Notes under the pieces: model-generated
Database searches by the model: none
What the model was told of the DNA's origin: nothing
Seen by the model: the letters and a program-made list of their open reading frames with translations, nothing else
Assembly: GCA_016872795.1 (NCBI GenBank)
Contig: VGYZ01000009.1
Span: 1-64,000 of the forward strand
From: Planctomycetota bacterium
GTDB lineage: Bacteria; Planctomycetota; UBA1135; GCA-002686595
Length of the DNA stretch: 64,000 nt
Direction of reading: 5' to 3'
Made by a program: the position numbers and the translations under genes
In this document: positions 6,893-15,752 of the stretch, piece by piece
Layout: every line of letters begins with the position of its first letter
Numbering within the stretch: position 1 is the first letter of the stretch

Positions 6893-9687
6893 GCCACGAT
6901 CCCGCAACGCTGAACATCACGCCGATCGAGAACTTCCCGCGGCCGGAGACATGGGACCATGTCGAGCTGCTCGACGCCAAGGCTTGGCCGCGGCGCGAGA
7001 CCAAGAACTACATGCTCGTGCCGACGACGTGCTTCAACTGCGAGGCCGCCTGCGGACTCGTGGCGTATCTCGACAAGTCGGACCTCTCGATCAAGAAGCT
7101 CGAGGGCAACCCGTTCCACCCCGGCTCGCGCGGCCGCAACTGCGCGAAGGGACCGGCGACGCTCAATCAGGTGAACGACACCGCTCGCGTGCTCTATCCG
7201 ATGAAGCGCGTCGGTCCGCGCGGCTCGGGCAAGTGGGAGCGCGTGAGCTGGGACCACGTGCTCGACACATTCGCGGCGCAGATCCGGCGTGCACTCGTCG
7301 AAGGCCGCAAGACCGAGGTCATGTACCACGTCGGGCGCCCGGGCCACGACGGCTACATGGACCGCGTGCTGCAGAGCTGGGGTGTCGACGGTCACAACAG
7401 CCACACCAACGTGTGCAGCGGCGCAGCACGCCTGGGTTACGCGCTCTGGACCGGCGCGGACCGGCCGTCGCCCGACCACGAGAACGCCAAGTTCATCCTG
7501 CTGCTCTCGAGCCACCTCGAGACCGGCCACTACTTCAACCCGCACGCCCAGCGCATCATCGACGGCAAGCTCAAGGGCGCGAAGCTCTGCACCGTCGATG
7601 TGCGTCTCTCGAACACCGCGTCGATGTCCGACTGGTGGCTCGCGCCGTACCCCGGCACCGAGGCGCTGCTCTTGCTCTCGTTCGCTCATGTGCTGCTGCA
7701 CGAGGGCCTGTACGACCGCGAATTCCTCGAGGAATGGGTCAACTGGCGCGACTACCTCGCGTGGGCCCATCCGGGCGAGCCCGCGTCGTTCGAGCGCTTC
7801 ATCGAGTCGCTGAAAGTCCGCTACGCCTACGCCTCGCCCGACAAGGCCGCGGCCGAGTGCGGCGTCGACGCAAAGACGATTGTCGAAGTCGCGCGCGCGA
7901 TCGGCGCGGCGAAGCGCGCGTTCGCGTCGCATGTGTGGCGCAACGCGGCCTCGGGCAACGAGGGCGGCTGGCAGGTCGCGCGTTGCCTGCAGTTCGTCGG
8001 CGTGCTCGTCGGCGCCGTCGGTGCCAAGGGCGGCACCAACATGAACGTGCAGGACAAGTTCGTGCCTGCGCCGTTCGTCAAGCCGCCGCCGCAGCAGGTG
8101 TGGAACGAGCTGCTCTACCCGCGCGAGTGGCCGCTCTCGCACCACGAGCTCAGCTTCCTGCTCCCCCACTTCCTGAAAGACGGACGCGGCAAGCTCGCCG
8201 CCTATTTCACGCGCGTCTACAACCCCGTCTGGACCAACCCCGACGGCATGGTGTGGGAAGAGGTCCTGCGCGACGAGTCGAAGGTCGAGCTGCACGCCGC
8301 GCTCACGCCGACGTGGAGCGAGACGGCGCAGTACGCCGACTATGTGCTGCCGATGGGCGTCGGCGCCGAGCGCCACGACCTCCAGAGTCAGGAGACCCAC
8401 GCCGCGCAGTGGATCGGCTTCCGCCAGCCGGTGCGCCGCGTCGCGATGGAGCGCATGGGCAAGCCCGTGGAGTTCACCTGGCAGGCCAACCCCGGCGAGG
8501 TGTGGGAAGAAGACGAGTTCTGGATCGAGCTCTCGTGGCGCATCGACGCCGATGGCTCGCTCGGCATCCGAAAGTGGTACGAGTCGCCCTACCGCAAGGG
8601 TGAGAAGATCACGGTCACCGAGTACTACCGCTGGATCTTCGAGAACTCCGTGCCCGGTCTGCCCGAAGCGGCCGCGCAGGAAGGGCTAACGCCGCTCGAC
8701 TACATGCGCCGGCACGGTGCGTTCCTCGTCAAGGAAGGCACGTGGGAAGTGCACATGAAGGCGGCCGACGCCGCCGGTGCCGCCAACCGCGGCGAGGGTA
8801 CGCTCGAAAAGGACGGCAAGCCGGTGGCGATCGTCGCAGCGGGCGCGCCGCGCGCGGGCTTCAACACGCCCTCGAAGCGCTGCGAGATCTTCTCGAAGAC
8901 CATGGTCGACTGGGGCTGGCCCGAGTACGCGACGCCCGAGTACATCAAGAGCCACGTCCACCGTGGCAAGTTCGACCACGCGAAGGGCGAGTATGTGCTC
9001 GTGCCGACCTTCCGCCTGCCGACCCTGATCCACACGCGCTCGGCGAACTCGAAGTGGCTCTACGAGCTCTCGAACACCAACCCCGTGTGGATCCACCCCG
9101 AGGACGCCGCGCGCATCGGCGTCGACACGCTCGACCTCGTGCGCGTCTCGACGCGCATCGGTCACTTCGTCAACAAGGTCTGGGTCACCGAGGGCGTGCG
9201 ACCGGGCGTCGTCGCCTGCTCGCACCACTTGGGCCGCTGGCGCCTGTTCGAGAATGTGGCGCAGGACACCTACGCGATGCCGCTCGTGCGCCGCGAGGAG
9301 CTCGCACCCGGCCAGTACCGCTTCCGCCGCATCGAGGACATCGTGCCCTTCGCCTCCTCCGACCCCGACTCGGGCCGCATCTGGTGGAGCGACGGCGGCG
9401 TGCACCAGAACCTGACCTTCCCGGTGCAGCCCGACCCCGTGAGCGGCATGCACTGCTGGCACCAAGCCGTGAAGGTCGAGCGCGCGCACGCGGGCGACAT
9501 CCACGGCGACGTCGTCGTCGATACCACCAAGTCCATGGCCGTCTACCACGAGTGGCTCGCCAAGGCCCGCCCCGTGCAGGGCCCGCTACGCCGCCCGCTG
9601 CACTTCGCGCGCGCCGTCAAGCCCGCGCCCGAGGCTTACAAGCTCGAGGCCTACAAGCTCGAAGGTGGCAAGCCTGCGGGCTCGTAG
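6889..9687 (+). CDS. Molybdopterin oxidoreductase catalytic subunit, PsrA/PhsA/FdhG class
   Basis: A 932-aa catalytic subunit of a DMSO-reductase-superfamily complex. The N-terminal [4Fe-4S] site is present (C48-x2-C51-x3-C55 ... C85 in NCAKGPA). The Mo/W ligand is a cysteine, C176 in NVCSGAARLGY, so this is not a Sec-type formate dehydrogenase. The C-terminal dinucleotide-binding domain is complete. No twin-arginine signal precedes the Fe-S motif, so the enzyme probably faces the cytoplasm. It starts inside the stop codon of the Fe-S/NrfD gene. The substrate cannot be read from the sequence; polysulfide, thiosulfate, formate or a metalloid oxyanion are all possible. A strong hairpin follows the gene. 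Confidence 0.93.
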   Translation: MSHDPATLNITPIENFPRPETWDHVELLDAKAWPRRETKNYMLVPTTCFNCEAACGLVAYLDKSDLSIKKLEGNPFHPGSRGRNCAKGPATLNQVNDTARVLYPMKRVGPRGSGKWERVSWDHVLDTFAAQIRRALVEGRKTEVMYHVGRPGHDGYMDRVLQSWGVDGHNSHTNVCSGAARLGYALWTGADRPSPDHENAKFILLLSSHLETGHYFNPHAQRIIDGKLKGAKLCTVDVRLSNTASMSDWWLAPYPGTEALLLLSFAHVLLHEGLYDREFLEEWVNWRDYLAWAHPGEPASFERFIESLKVRYAYASPDKAAAECGVDAKTIVEVARAIGAAKRAFASHVWRNAASGNEGGWQVARCLQFVGVLVGAVGAKGGTNMNVQDKFVPAPFVKPPPQQVWNELLYPREWPLSHHELSFLLPHFLKDGRGKLAAYFTRVYNPVWTNPDGMVWEEVLRDESKVELHAALTPTWSETAQYADYVLPMGVGAERHDLQSQETHAAQWIGFRQPVRRVAMERMGKPVEFTWQANPGEVWEEDEFWIELSWRIDADGSLGIRKWYESPYRKGEKITVTEYYRWIFENSVPGLPEAAAQEGLTPLDYMRRHGAFLVKEGTWEVHMKAADAAGAANRGEGTLEKDGKPVAIVAAGAPRAGFNTPSKRCEIFSKTMVDWGWPEYATPEYIKSHVHRGKFDHAKGEYVLVPTFRLPTLIHTRSANSKWLYELSNTNPVWIHPEDAARIGVDTLDLVRVSTRIGHFVNKVWVTEGVRPGVVACSHHLGRWRLFENVAQDTYAMPLVRREELAPGQYRFRRIEDIVPFASSDPDSGRIWWSDGGVHQNLTFPVQPDPVSGMHCWHQAVKVERAHAGDIHGDVVVDTTKSMAVYHEWLAKARPVQGPLRRPLHFARAVKPAPEAYKLEAYKLEGGKPAGS

Positions 9688-9728
9688 GGACGCCGCGTCG
9701 CCAGCAAACCGCGTCGCCAGTCAGCAGT

Positions 9729-9763
9729 GCGGGCCGCCCGGCGCGATGTGCCGGGCGGCCCGC
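9729..9763. terminator. Perfect 14-bp GC hairpin between convergent genes
   Basis: The 14-base arms at 9729-9742 and 9750-9763 are exact reverse complements around the 7-base loop GCGATGT. It lies 41 bp after the molybdoenzyme stop and 56 bp before the end of the convergent SurA-like gene. No T-run follows on either strand, so it may act as a bidirectional transcript-end structure rather than a classical intrinsic terminator. Confidence 0.65.
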
Positions 9764-9819
9764 TGTGTTAGGGAGCGCGCGCGGAGAGGGCGCGCCCGTC
9801 TAGGCTCAGTCGGCGAGGC

Positions 9820-11715
9820 TCAGTCGGCGAGGCCCGGCGGCGGGGTGAGGCCCTTCACGGCGCCGGAGGTGATGCCTTCGCGCAGGAGCGCGAGGGCGCG
9901 GGCGGCCATGGAGTTCTTGAGATAGTAGTACTCGACGATCTCGCGGTGCTTGGGCTCGCTGAGATCGAGCGGCCGCGTCGGCGGCGTCTTCCCGGTGATG
10001 CGCGCCATGTAGTAGCCCTTGGGACCGCGCCACGGGCCGTCGATCGAGCCCATCTTCTGCTCGAAGAAGATCTGGTCGGTCACGGCGGTGCCGAACAGGA
10101 ACGAACGGTAGTCGCTGTCGCCGATGTAGCCCTGCAGCTGGTTGCGGGTCTGCGGCTGGTCGCCGAAGGTGCCCTTGAAGTAGAAGTTCTGCATGGGCTT
10201 GTTGCCGCTCTCGGGCATCGGCGGGTCCCAGAACTCGCTGTAGAGCTCGAGCGTCGGCCGCCACTCGGCCCCCTTGTCGAGGTCGGACTTGATCGCCAGC
10301 GCGCGCTCGCGGGCCTCGGGGAAGCCACTTGCCTTCCAGCGGTTGTTGGGGAAGTCGAAGGCCGAGACGAACAGCACATCGACCGAGAGCCTCGAGGCGC
10401 CCGCGATCTGGTTGATCACCGGCAGGGTCGGCGCGAGCAGCTCGTCGCGGGCGAGGTCCGCCGCGATGACGCGCTTGTAGCTCTCCTGCACGCGGATGTA
10501 GGTCGCGAAGGCCGGGAGCGACGGGAAGCCGAGCACTTGGCTCGAGAGCATCTCGTGCTGCGAGAGGTACTCCGAGTAGGACGGCTTGCCTTGCTTGGAG
10601 GTCGACGGCCACCACTCGCGGAACTGGGCCGGGGTGAGCAGCGTGCCCTTGGCGGCGAACTCGTGTTCGAGCAGCGCGACCTCGGCGAGGAAGCGCTTGG
10701 CCTCGTCGACGAGGTCGCTCGTGCAGAACGGAGCGATGCGGCTCCAGATCGTGTCCATCATGATCGGCTGCCCGTTGACGATCGCCATCACGCTGCGCGC
10801 GCGCGCGAGGGCGGCGGCTGCGTCCTTGGGCGCGTCGGCGGCCGCCGGCGGGAGCGCGGCCGCGATCTCGTCGTGGTCGCTCTGCACGATGGCCCATGTG
10901 TTGAGCGCCACGAGGATCGTGCTGCGCACGGCGTCGACCGCGATCGGATCGTCGGCCGGGATCTCGCCCTTGCCGGCGGCCTTCAGGACCGCGAGCGCGT
11001 TGACGGCGTCGGGCTCGTCGATCGCCGCCACCAGCGTGGTGGTGTCGCGCGGGTCGATCGCGGCGAGCTTCTCGAGCAGCGCCCGGTAGCCCTGCCCGAT
11101 CAGAATGTTCTGCTCCGTGTCGAACAGGCGGCGCACGCGGCTGGCGTAGCTGACGCGCTCGTCGTCGAACCATGTCTCGCCGAGCTGCTCGGCGATGATC
11201 GCCTTGGTGATCTCGGGCCACTCGAGCGGGTTCTCGGGGCGGAACACGCGGTCGAAGCGCATCGTCTGGCGCAGGCGCTCGCGGAAGAGCTCGAGCGACA
11301 GCTCGGAGCGGCCAACCTCGACCGCGAAGTCGAGCGTCGGGTAGCGCAGCAGGAAGTCGTCGCGCTCGCGGGCGAGGCGCGCGTCGAGGTCGGCGTCGCT
11401 GACTTCGTAGCGCCCGAGCTGCTCTGCGCTCGCGCCCTGCTGCGCGAGCTTCTGCAGCTCCTCGTCGACGAGGATCGAGAACTTGATCGTGTCGAAGTCG
11501 CGGCCGCCGACCGAGGCGCACAGGAAGCGCTGGATCTCGTCGTCGGTGATCCGGCGGCCGTGGACGACCACCGGCTCTCCGAACATCGAGGTGGCACCCT
11601 GCGAGGAGACGGCCGGGGCCGGCTGCGCCGCGACCGCCGGTCGGGCGGGGATCGTGGCCGAGGAGGCGCCCTGCGGGGCGAGGACGAGGAGACACAGGCC
11701 GAGGTGCAAAAGCAT
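9820..11715 (-). CDS. Large secreted SurA-like (peptidyl-prolyl isomerase/chaperone-related) protein
   Basis: A 631-aa exported protein with a signal peptide (MLLHLGLCLLVLAPQGASS). A SurA N-terminal-like helical domain follows: the VVVHGRRITDDEI strand-turn and the helix ILVDEELQKLAQQ are characteristic. A second similar module begins near VMAIVNGQPIMMDTIWSRI (about residue 310). The C-terminal part (from about 430) may hold a divergent parvulin-like domain, but no clear catalytic signature is visible. It probably acts as a cell-envelope chaperone or a secreted scaffold. The start ATG at 11715 is the only one giving a signal peptide. It is transcribed away from the 12.0-15.6 kb cluster, which contains a small lipoprotein of related type. 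Confidence 0.65.
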   Translation of the reverse strand: MLLHLGLCLLVLAPQGASSATIPARPAVAAQPAPAVSSQGATSMFGEPVVVHGRRITDDEIQRFLCASVGGRDFDTIKFSILVDEELQKLAQQGASAEQLGRYEVSDADLDARLARERDDFLLRYPTLDFAVEVGRSELSLELFRERLRQTMRFDRVFRPENPLEWPEITKAIIAEQLGETWFDDERVSYASRVRRLFDTEQNILIGQGYRALLEKLAAIDPRDTTTLVAAIDEPDAVNALAVLKAAGKGEIPADDPIAVDAVRSTILVALNTWAIVQSDHDEIAAALPPAAADAPKDAAAALARARSVMAIVNGQPIMMDTIWSRIAPFCTSDLVDEAKRFLAEVALLEHEFAAKGTLLTPAQFREWWPSTSKQGKPSYSEYLSQHEMLSSQVLGFPSLPAFATYIRVQESYKRVIAADLARDELLAPTLPVINQIAGASRLSVDVLFVSAFDFPNNRWKASGFPEARERALAIKSDLDKGAEWRPTLELYSEFWDPPMPESGNKPMQNFYFKGTFGDQPQTRNQLQGYIGDSDYRSFLFGTAVTDQIFFEQKMGSIDGPWRGPKGYYMARITGKTPPTRPLDLSEPKHREIVEYYYLKNSMAARALALLREGITSGAVKGLTPPPGLAD

Positions 11716-11999
11716 GGGTCGTGAGGACGGTTGCTAGCCCGCGAGGGGCCTAGCGAGGTAGCTCTGGAGGAGGCCTCGCTCGGAGTTTGTGGGGGATCCG
11801 GTTGGGCCCGCGGAGGGACCCATCGGCTCCATTACGAGCCGCGGGGCCGGAAGGTTAACGAACGGACAGACAAATCCGACCGACCGGCCCACGGCTGGGT
11901 CGCGCGAGGGGGCGAGCGAGGGGGGCACGGGGGGGGGCGCTGTCCCGTCGGAGCGGGCTCCCCATCTGGGGAGCCCACGCTTTCGTTCTAGACTGGGAC

Positions 12000-12698
12000 A
12001 TGATGGACCTGCACTACGCCCCGCGCACGATCGCCCTGCACAGCGAGATCCTGCACCCGCTGGTCGAGCCCGACCCGGCTCGGCTCCAGCGCCTGCACAA
12101 CCAGCTCTTCGAGCAGGGGCACCCCGTCTACACCGACTTCTCCGTGCTGCAGGACGGCGCCGCGCTCTCCAACCCCGCCGCGCGGCCGGGCGCGATCTCG
12201 TCGGTCACCTTCGCCTCCGACCGCATGATGTTCCGCGAGGAGCTCTCGGCGCTCACGGTCGAGGAGTTCGCCCAGCGCGTGCGCCGCATCGGCCAGCAGG
12301 CCTGCGAGCTGCAGGGCGTGCAGGTGCTGACCGCCCATCAGGTCACGCTGCGCACGCTGGCCAACCCGCGCTGCTTCCGCGACTCGCGCGAGTACATGAA
12401 GGAAGGCATGTTCAGCTTCTCGGAGGAGGTCGAGGACTTCGGCCGCACTCCGCAGCTCTACGGCCTGCGCCTGGTGTTCCCGCCCAACGAGACCCAACCC
12501 AACGCCCACGCGCTGCGCATCGAGTCGTTCCACGGCGACCCGCGCTCGCTGTTCCTCGAGAATCAGGCCTCTTTCCCGCCGATCCTCGTGGCCCGCGGCC
12601 TCGAGCCGCTCGAGCAGCATGTGCTCGAAGCCTACGAGTTCCTGACCACGCGCACGCTGCAATTCGTGAGCCGCTTCGATGTCCGCCTCGAGGCCTGA
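12000..12698 (+). CDS. Hypothetical protein, 232 aa
   Basis: I do not recognise the family. The protein is cytosolic (no signal or membrane segment), with mixed alpha/beta composition and several aromatic-rich strands (PQLYGLRLVFPPN, ALRIESFHGDPRSLFLEN). A second ATG three bases downstream (12003) is an equally good start. It is followed after 9 bp by a lipoprotein gene, so it may head a four-gene plus-strand run (12.0-15.6 kb). The 284 bp upstream is a divergent promoter region with no clear motif. Confidence 0.8.
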   Translation: MMDLHYAPRTIALHSEILHPLVEPDPARLQRLHNQLFEQGHPVYTDFSVLQDGAALSNPAARPGAISSVTFASDRMMFREELSALTVEEFAQRVRRIGQQACELQGVQVLTAHQVTLRTLANPRCFRDSREYMKEGMFSFSEEVEDFGRTPQLYGLRLVFPPNETQPNAHALRIESFHGDPRSLFLENQASFPPILVARGLEPLEQHVLEAYEFLTTRTLQFVSRFDVRLEA

Positions 12699-12707
12699 GC
12701 AGGTTCC

Positions 12708-13412
12708 GTGAGCACGCTCCCCCGCCACGCGGCGCTCGCACTCGTCGCCCTCTCGTTCGTCACGCTTGCGCTCGTCGCCTGCCAGAGAGCAGCCGCGCCC
12801 GCGCCGACTCCCAAGTTCCCCGCCACCGTCGCCTTCGCGCTCGACGAGCGCGTGGGCATCGAAGGCCGCGAGATCGACGAGGCCAGCGTCTACATCGAGC
12901 GGCTCGAGCCCGCGGCGAGTCCAGCGCACCTGCGCCGCCTCGCGCTCACCAACATCGTCCTGCCACGCCATGTGGCGCGCCTGCTCGCTCCCGAGGCCCA
13001 CGCCAAGGCCAAGGCCGACGCGCAGGCTCTGCGCGGCGCGCTCGCCGAGGGGGCTTACACCGGACCGGTGCGCGAGGACGGCACCGTGGGCGAGGTCGTC
13101 GAAGGCGGGTTCAGTTCGCTCGGCATCCTGCCGTGGGGCGTGGCGCTCGACCTCCCGGACGGCGAGTGGAGCGAGGTGATCGAGGAGGTCGGCACATTCG
13201 CCGTGCTGCGCCGCGTCGCACGCACCGATGGATCGGTCCCGATGGCGACCACCGTGCGCGTCGAGGCCTTTCACTTTCCTTGGCTGCCGATCGAGACCGT
13301 CCGCGAGGATCTCGACCGAGCATACGATGGGCATCGACTGACGGTGGTCGACCCGGCGTGGGCCGACATCCCTCCCGCGTCGCTCCTCCATCGCATGCAA
13401 GGTCGCCGTTGA
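12708..13412 (+). CDS. Lipoprotein with parvulin-like region, 234 aa
   Basis: It starts with GTG (12708). The signal sequence ends in the lipobox LVACQ, so the protein should be lipid-anchored at Cys25. The body resembles a short SurA/PrsA-type module: a helix around RRLALTNIVLPRHVAR, then DGTVGEVVEGGFSSLGILPWG and EWSEVIEEVGTFAVLRRVA, which look like the turns of a parvulin domain, though not enough to assert catalysis. The stop codon overlaps the TTG start of the next gene (TTGA). A periplasmic folding or scaffold role is inferred. Confidence 0.6.
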   Translation: MSTLPRHAALALVALSFVTLALVACQRAAAPAPTPKFPATVAFALDERVGIEGREIDEASVYIERLEPAASPAHLRRLALTNIVLPRHVARLLAPEAHAKAKADAQALRGALAEGAYTGPVREDGTVGEVVEGGFSSLGILPWGVALDLPDGEWSEVIEEVGTFAVLRRVARTDGSVPMATTVRVEAFHFPWLPIETVREDLDRAYDGHRLTVVDPAWADIPPASLLHRMQGRR

Positions 13413-14329
13413 ACTTTTTCGCCGTCGCCGCGCTCGCCCTCGCTCCGCTCGCCTTCGCTCAGGATCCGCTGTTCCGGCAGAAGGGGGACGGGGCGCCGCG
13501 CACGGGCGAGGCGGCGAAGGACATCGCGCGAGCGAGCGAGTGGCCGGTGATCCCCGCGGACAAGGCCGCGACGGTCAAGACCGACATCGAGCGCCTGCGC
13601 AAGGCGGGCACGCCCGAGATGGCCGAGCAAGCCGAGGCTGCGCTCGTCGGGGCGGGCGCGATGGTGGCGCCGGGCCTGATCGCGGCCATGGGCAAGGAGC
13701 GCAATGTCGAAGCGCGCCTGCGCATCGAGGCCGTGCTCGACCGCGTGACGAGCGCGGAGCACACGCGCCTGCTCGCGCCGTCCTTCGCGGACAAGTCGCG
13801 CGATGTGCGCACATGGGCGCTCGCGCGCTGCGCGGCGTTCCCCGATAGCGAGCTGGCGAAGGCCGCACAGGACGCGCTCGGCAAGGCGCGCGCGGCGCTC
13901 GCCAAGGACGAGAAGCTCGAGGGCGGCGCGGTCGAGCTCTACGCGGCGGCGCTGTGCGCGACGGCCGCGGGCTCCCACGAGGGGCTCGATGTGCTCGGCC
14001 GCAGCGCTGTCTCCGACTGGGGCAAGAAGGGCGTCGAGATCCGTGCGGCGCTCGCGGCGGTGCGCGACGGCGAGTCGACGAAGTTCGCGCTCGAGCTGCT
14101 CGCCAAGGGCGAGCGCAAGCAGCAGGTCGCGGCGCTCAACCTGCTCGCGGGCTGCGGCACGAAGGACGCGCTCGCTGCCGTCAAGTCGCAGCTCGACAGC
14201 ACCGACAACTCGATCCGCGTCGCGGCCATCAACGCCATGCGCGGCATCGTCGACGGCGACCTCCCGATCGCCAACCTGCCCGTGTTCGAGGCGATCGAGC
14301 TCGCGAAAAAGTGGAAGGAGCGCGGCTAG
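13409..14329 (+). CDS. Secreted HEAT-repeat protein, 306 aa
   Basis: TTG start at 13409, inside the stop of the lipoprotein gene, followed directly by a signal peptide (LNFFAVAALALAPLAFAQ). The mature protein is an array of helical pairs of HEAT/PBS-lyase type: AEQAEAALVGAGAMVAPGL, RDVRTWALARCAAFPD and NSIRVAAINAMRGIVDGD are visible units. Such repeats form curved protein-binding surfaces in exported proteins. The partner is unknown. It lies 19 bp upstream of the DUF1570-like gene and is probably cotranscribed with it. Confidence 0.75.
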   Translation: MNFFAVAALALAPLAFAQDPLFRQKGDGAPRTGEAAKDIARASEWPVIPADKAATVKTDIERLRKAGTPEMAEQAEAALVGAGAMVAPGLIAAMGKERNVEARLRIEAVLDRVTSAEHTRLLAPSFADKSRDVRTWALARCAAFPDSELAKAAQDALGKARAALAKDEKLEGGAVELYAAALCATAAGSHEGLDVLGRSAVSDWGKKGVEIRAALAAVRDGESTKFALELLAKGERKQQVAALNLLAGCGTKDALAAVKSQLDSTDNSIRVAAINAMRGIVDGDLPIANLPVFEAIELAKKWKERG

Positions 14330-14348
14330 GCCCGCGCCGCGAAGGCCC

Positions 14349-15560
14349 ATGCAGGTCTCCCGCCACCTCGCTGTGCTTCTCGCGCTCGCCTTCGCGCTGC
14401 CGCTCGGCGCCCAGTCCAAGGACCTGCGCAAGAACGACCCGAGCCTGTGCCCGTGGTGCAAGGGCGACAAGGCCCTGATGGAGCAGGCGGGCATCGCGAG
14501 TCACGGCGAGTTCGCCTTCGGCAAGGAGGAGTCGACGCGCAAGATCGACAGCGTGCTCCCCACCTGCGAGATCAAGTGGATCGAGACGGCGCACTTCGAG
14601 ATCGGGATCGCGCTCGGGCCGCACAAGGTCAAGCAGGAGGAAAAGGAAAAACTCCGCAAGGAGCTCGCGCGGCTGCAGCAGGTGCTGCCCGATGTCGACC
14701 CGAAGTCGAAGATCCTCGACCCGTGGCTGCGCGCGCACCTCTATGCCCAGCGCTGCGAGGAGATCTACGCGCGCATGCTCGAGATCTTGGGCGCGAAGGA
14801 CCTGAAGTTCCCGCCCAAGGGCACGCTCTACGACGGCACCGGACCCTATCTGGGCACGGGCCCGTACCTCGGGCAGGCCGGCAAGTACGAGGTGCTGATC
14901 GTGCCCGCCGAGGCCAACCTCACGGGCTTCCTGCAGAACCAGTTCGGACTGCTGACGAAGAAGACCCAGCGCTGGAACGCGATGGCGCTCGAGACGCTCT
15001 CGGTCACCATCCACTGTTCCGAGGAGGGCCTGCGCGAGGACGAGGGCCTGCACGGGCACCTCGGCTTCAACCTCGCCATCAACCTGTTCGACGGCTTCAA
15101 GCACTACAGCTACGACACGCCGATCTGGCTGCGCGAGGGCCTCGCGCACATGGTCGAGCGCGAGATCGGGCCGCGCTTCAACTCCTTCGACTCGGCGGAG
15201 GGCGGCATCGCCCAGACGACGCGCAAGGAGAAGTGGGAGCCCGAGGTGCGCAAGCTCGTCGTCGGCGAGAAGGCTCCGCGCATGGCCGAGCTGATGAGCA
15301 TGAAGGAGTACTCGGACCTGACCCTCGATCGCCACTACGCGACATGGTCGATGGTCCAGTACCTCGCGAAGCACAAGCCCGCCGAGTTCGCCAAGTTCTG
15401 CGGCGCCCTCAAGGGCCGCCTGAACGCCCAGCGCATCCCCGACGGCTCGAACATGCCCGAGGTGCACCGCGAGCTCTTCAAGGAGCACCTCGGGCTCTCC
15501 TACGCCGAGTTCGACAGGGCTTGGGCGGAGTGGGTGCTCGCGACCTACGGGGCCCAGTAG
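14349..15560 (+). CDS. Secreted DUF1570/gluzincin-like protein, 403 aa, active site degenerate
   Basis: Signal peptide (MQVSRHLAVLLALAFALPLGAQ), then a CPWCKGD motif at about residues 34-40. The central and C-terminal part resembles peptidase-MA/DUF1570 proteins of Planctomycetota, with the conserved segment TPIWLREGLAHMVERE, where the trailing Glu of a gluzincin would lie. The expected HExxH zinc motif is absent: the equivalent position reads LHGHLGFNLAINLFD. It is therefore probably a non-catalytic relative. Last gene of the 12.0-15.6 kb run. Confidence 0.6.
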   Translation: MQVSRHLAVLLALAFALPLGAQSKDLRKNDPSLCPWCKGDKALMEQAGIASHGEFAFGKEESTRKIDSVLPTCEIKWIETAHFEIGIALGPHKVKQEEKEKLRKELARLQQVLPDVDPKSKILDPWLRAHLYAQRCEEIYARMLEILGAKDLKFPPKGTLYDGTGPYLGTGPYLGQAGKYEVLIVPAEANLTGFLQNQFGLLTKKTQRWNAMALETLSVTIHCSEEGLREDEGLHGHLGFNLAINLFDGFKHYSYDTPIWLREGLAHMVEREIGPRFNSFDSAEGGIAQTTRKEKWEPEVRKLVVGEKAPRMAELMSMKEYSDLTLDRHYATWSMVQYLAKHKPAEFAKFCGALKGRLNAQRIPDGSNMPEVHRELFKEHLGLSYAEFDRAWAEWVLATYGAQ

Positions 15561-15752
15561 GCCCGCTTCCTGAGCCCTCGGGGTGGGCTCGGGGCCCCGC
15601 TGTCGGGTCCCCCGTCGTCAGATCTTCGGGGCCCGCGGCCGATAAGCCCGCCACGCCCCCCTGCGGACGCTACCTCGGGCATACTATTCCGTGCTCGTGA
15701 GAGTTGGCGGCCCCGCACGGACGCCCGCTCGCTGGGCCGGCCCGAGAGCCCC

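Noticed and set aside
6889-9687. Selenocysteine at the Mo-ligand position of the molybdoenzyme
   Set aside because: The ligand codon encodes Cys (NVCSGAA), and no in-frame TGA occurs in the gene.
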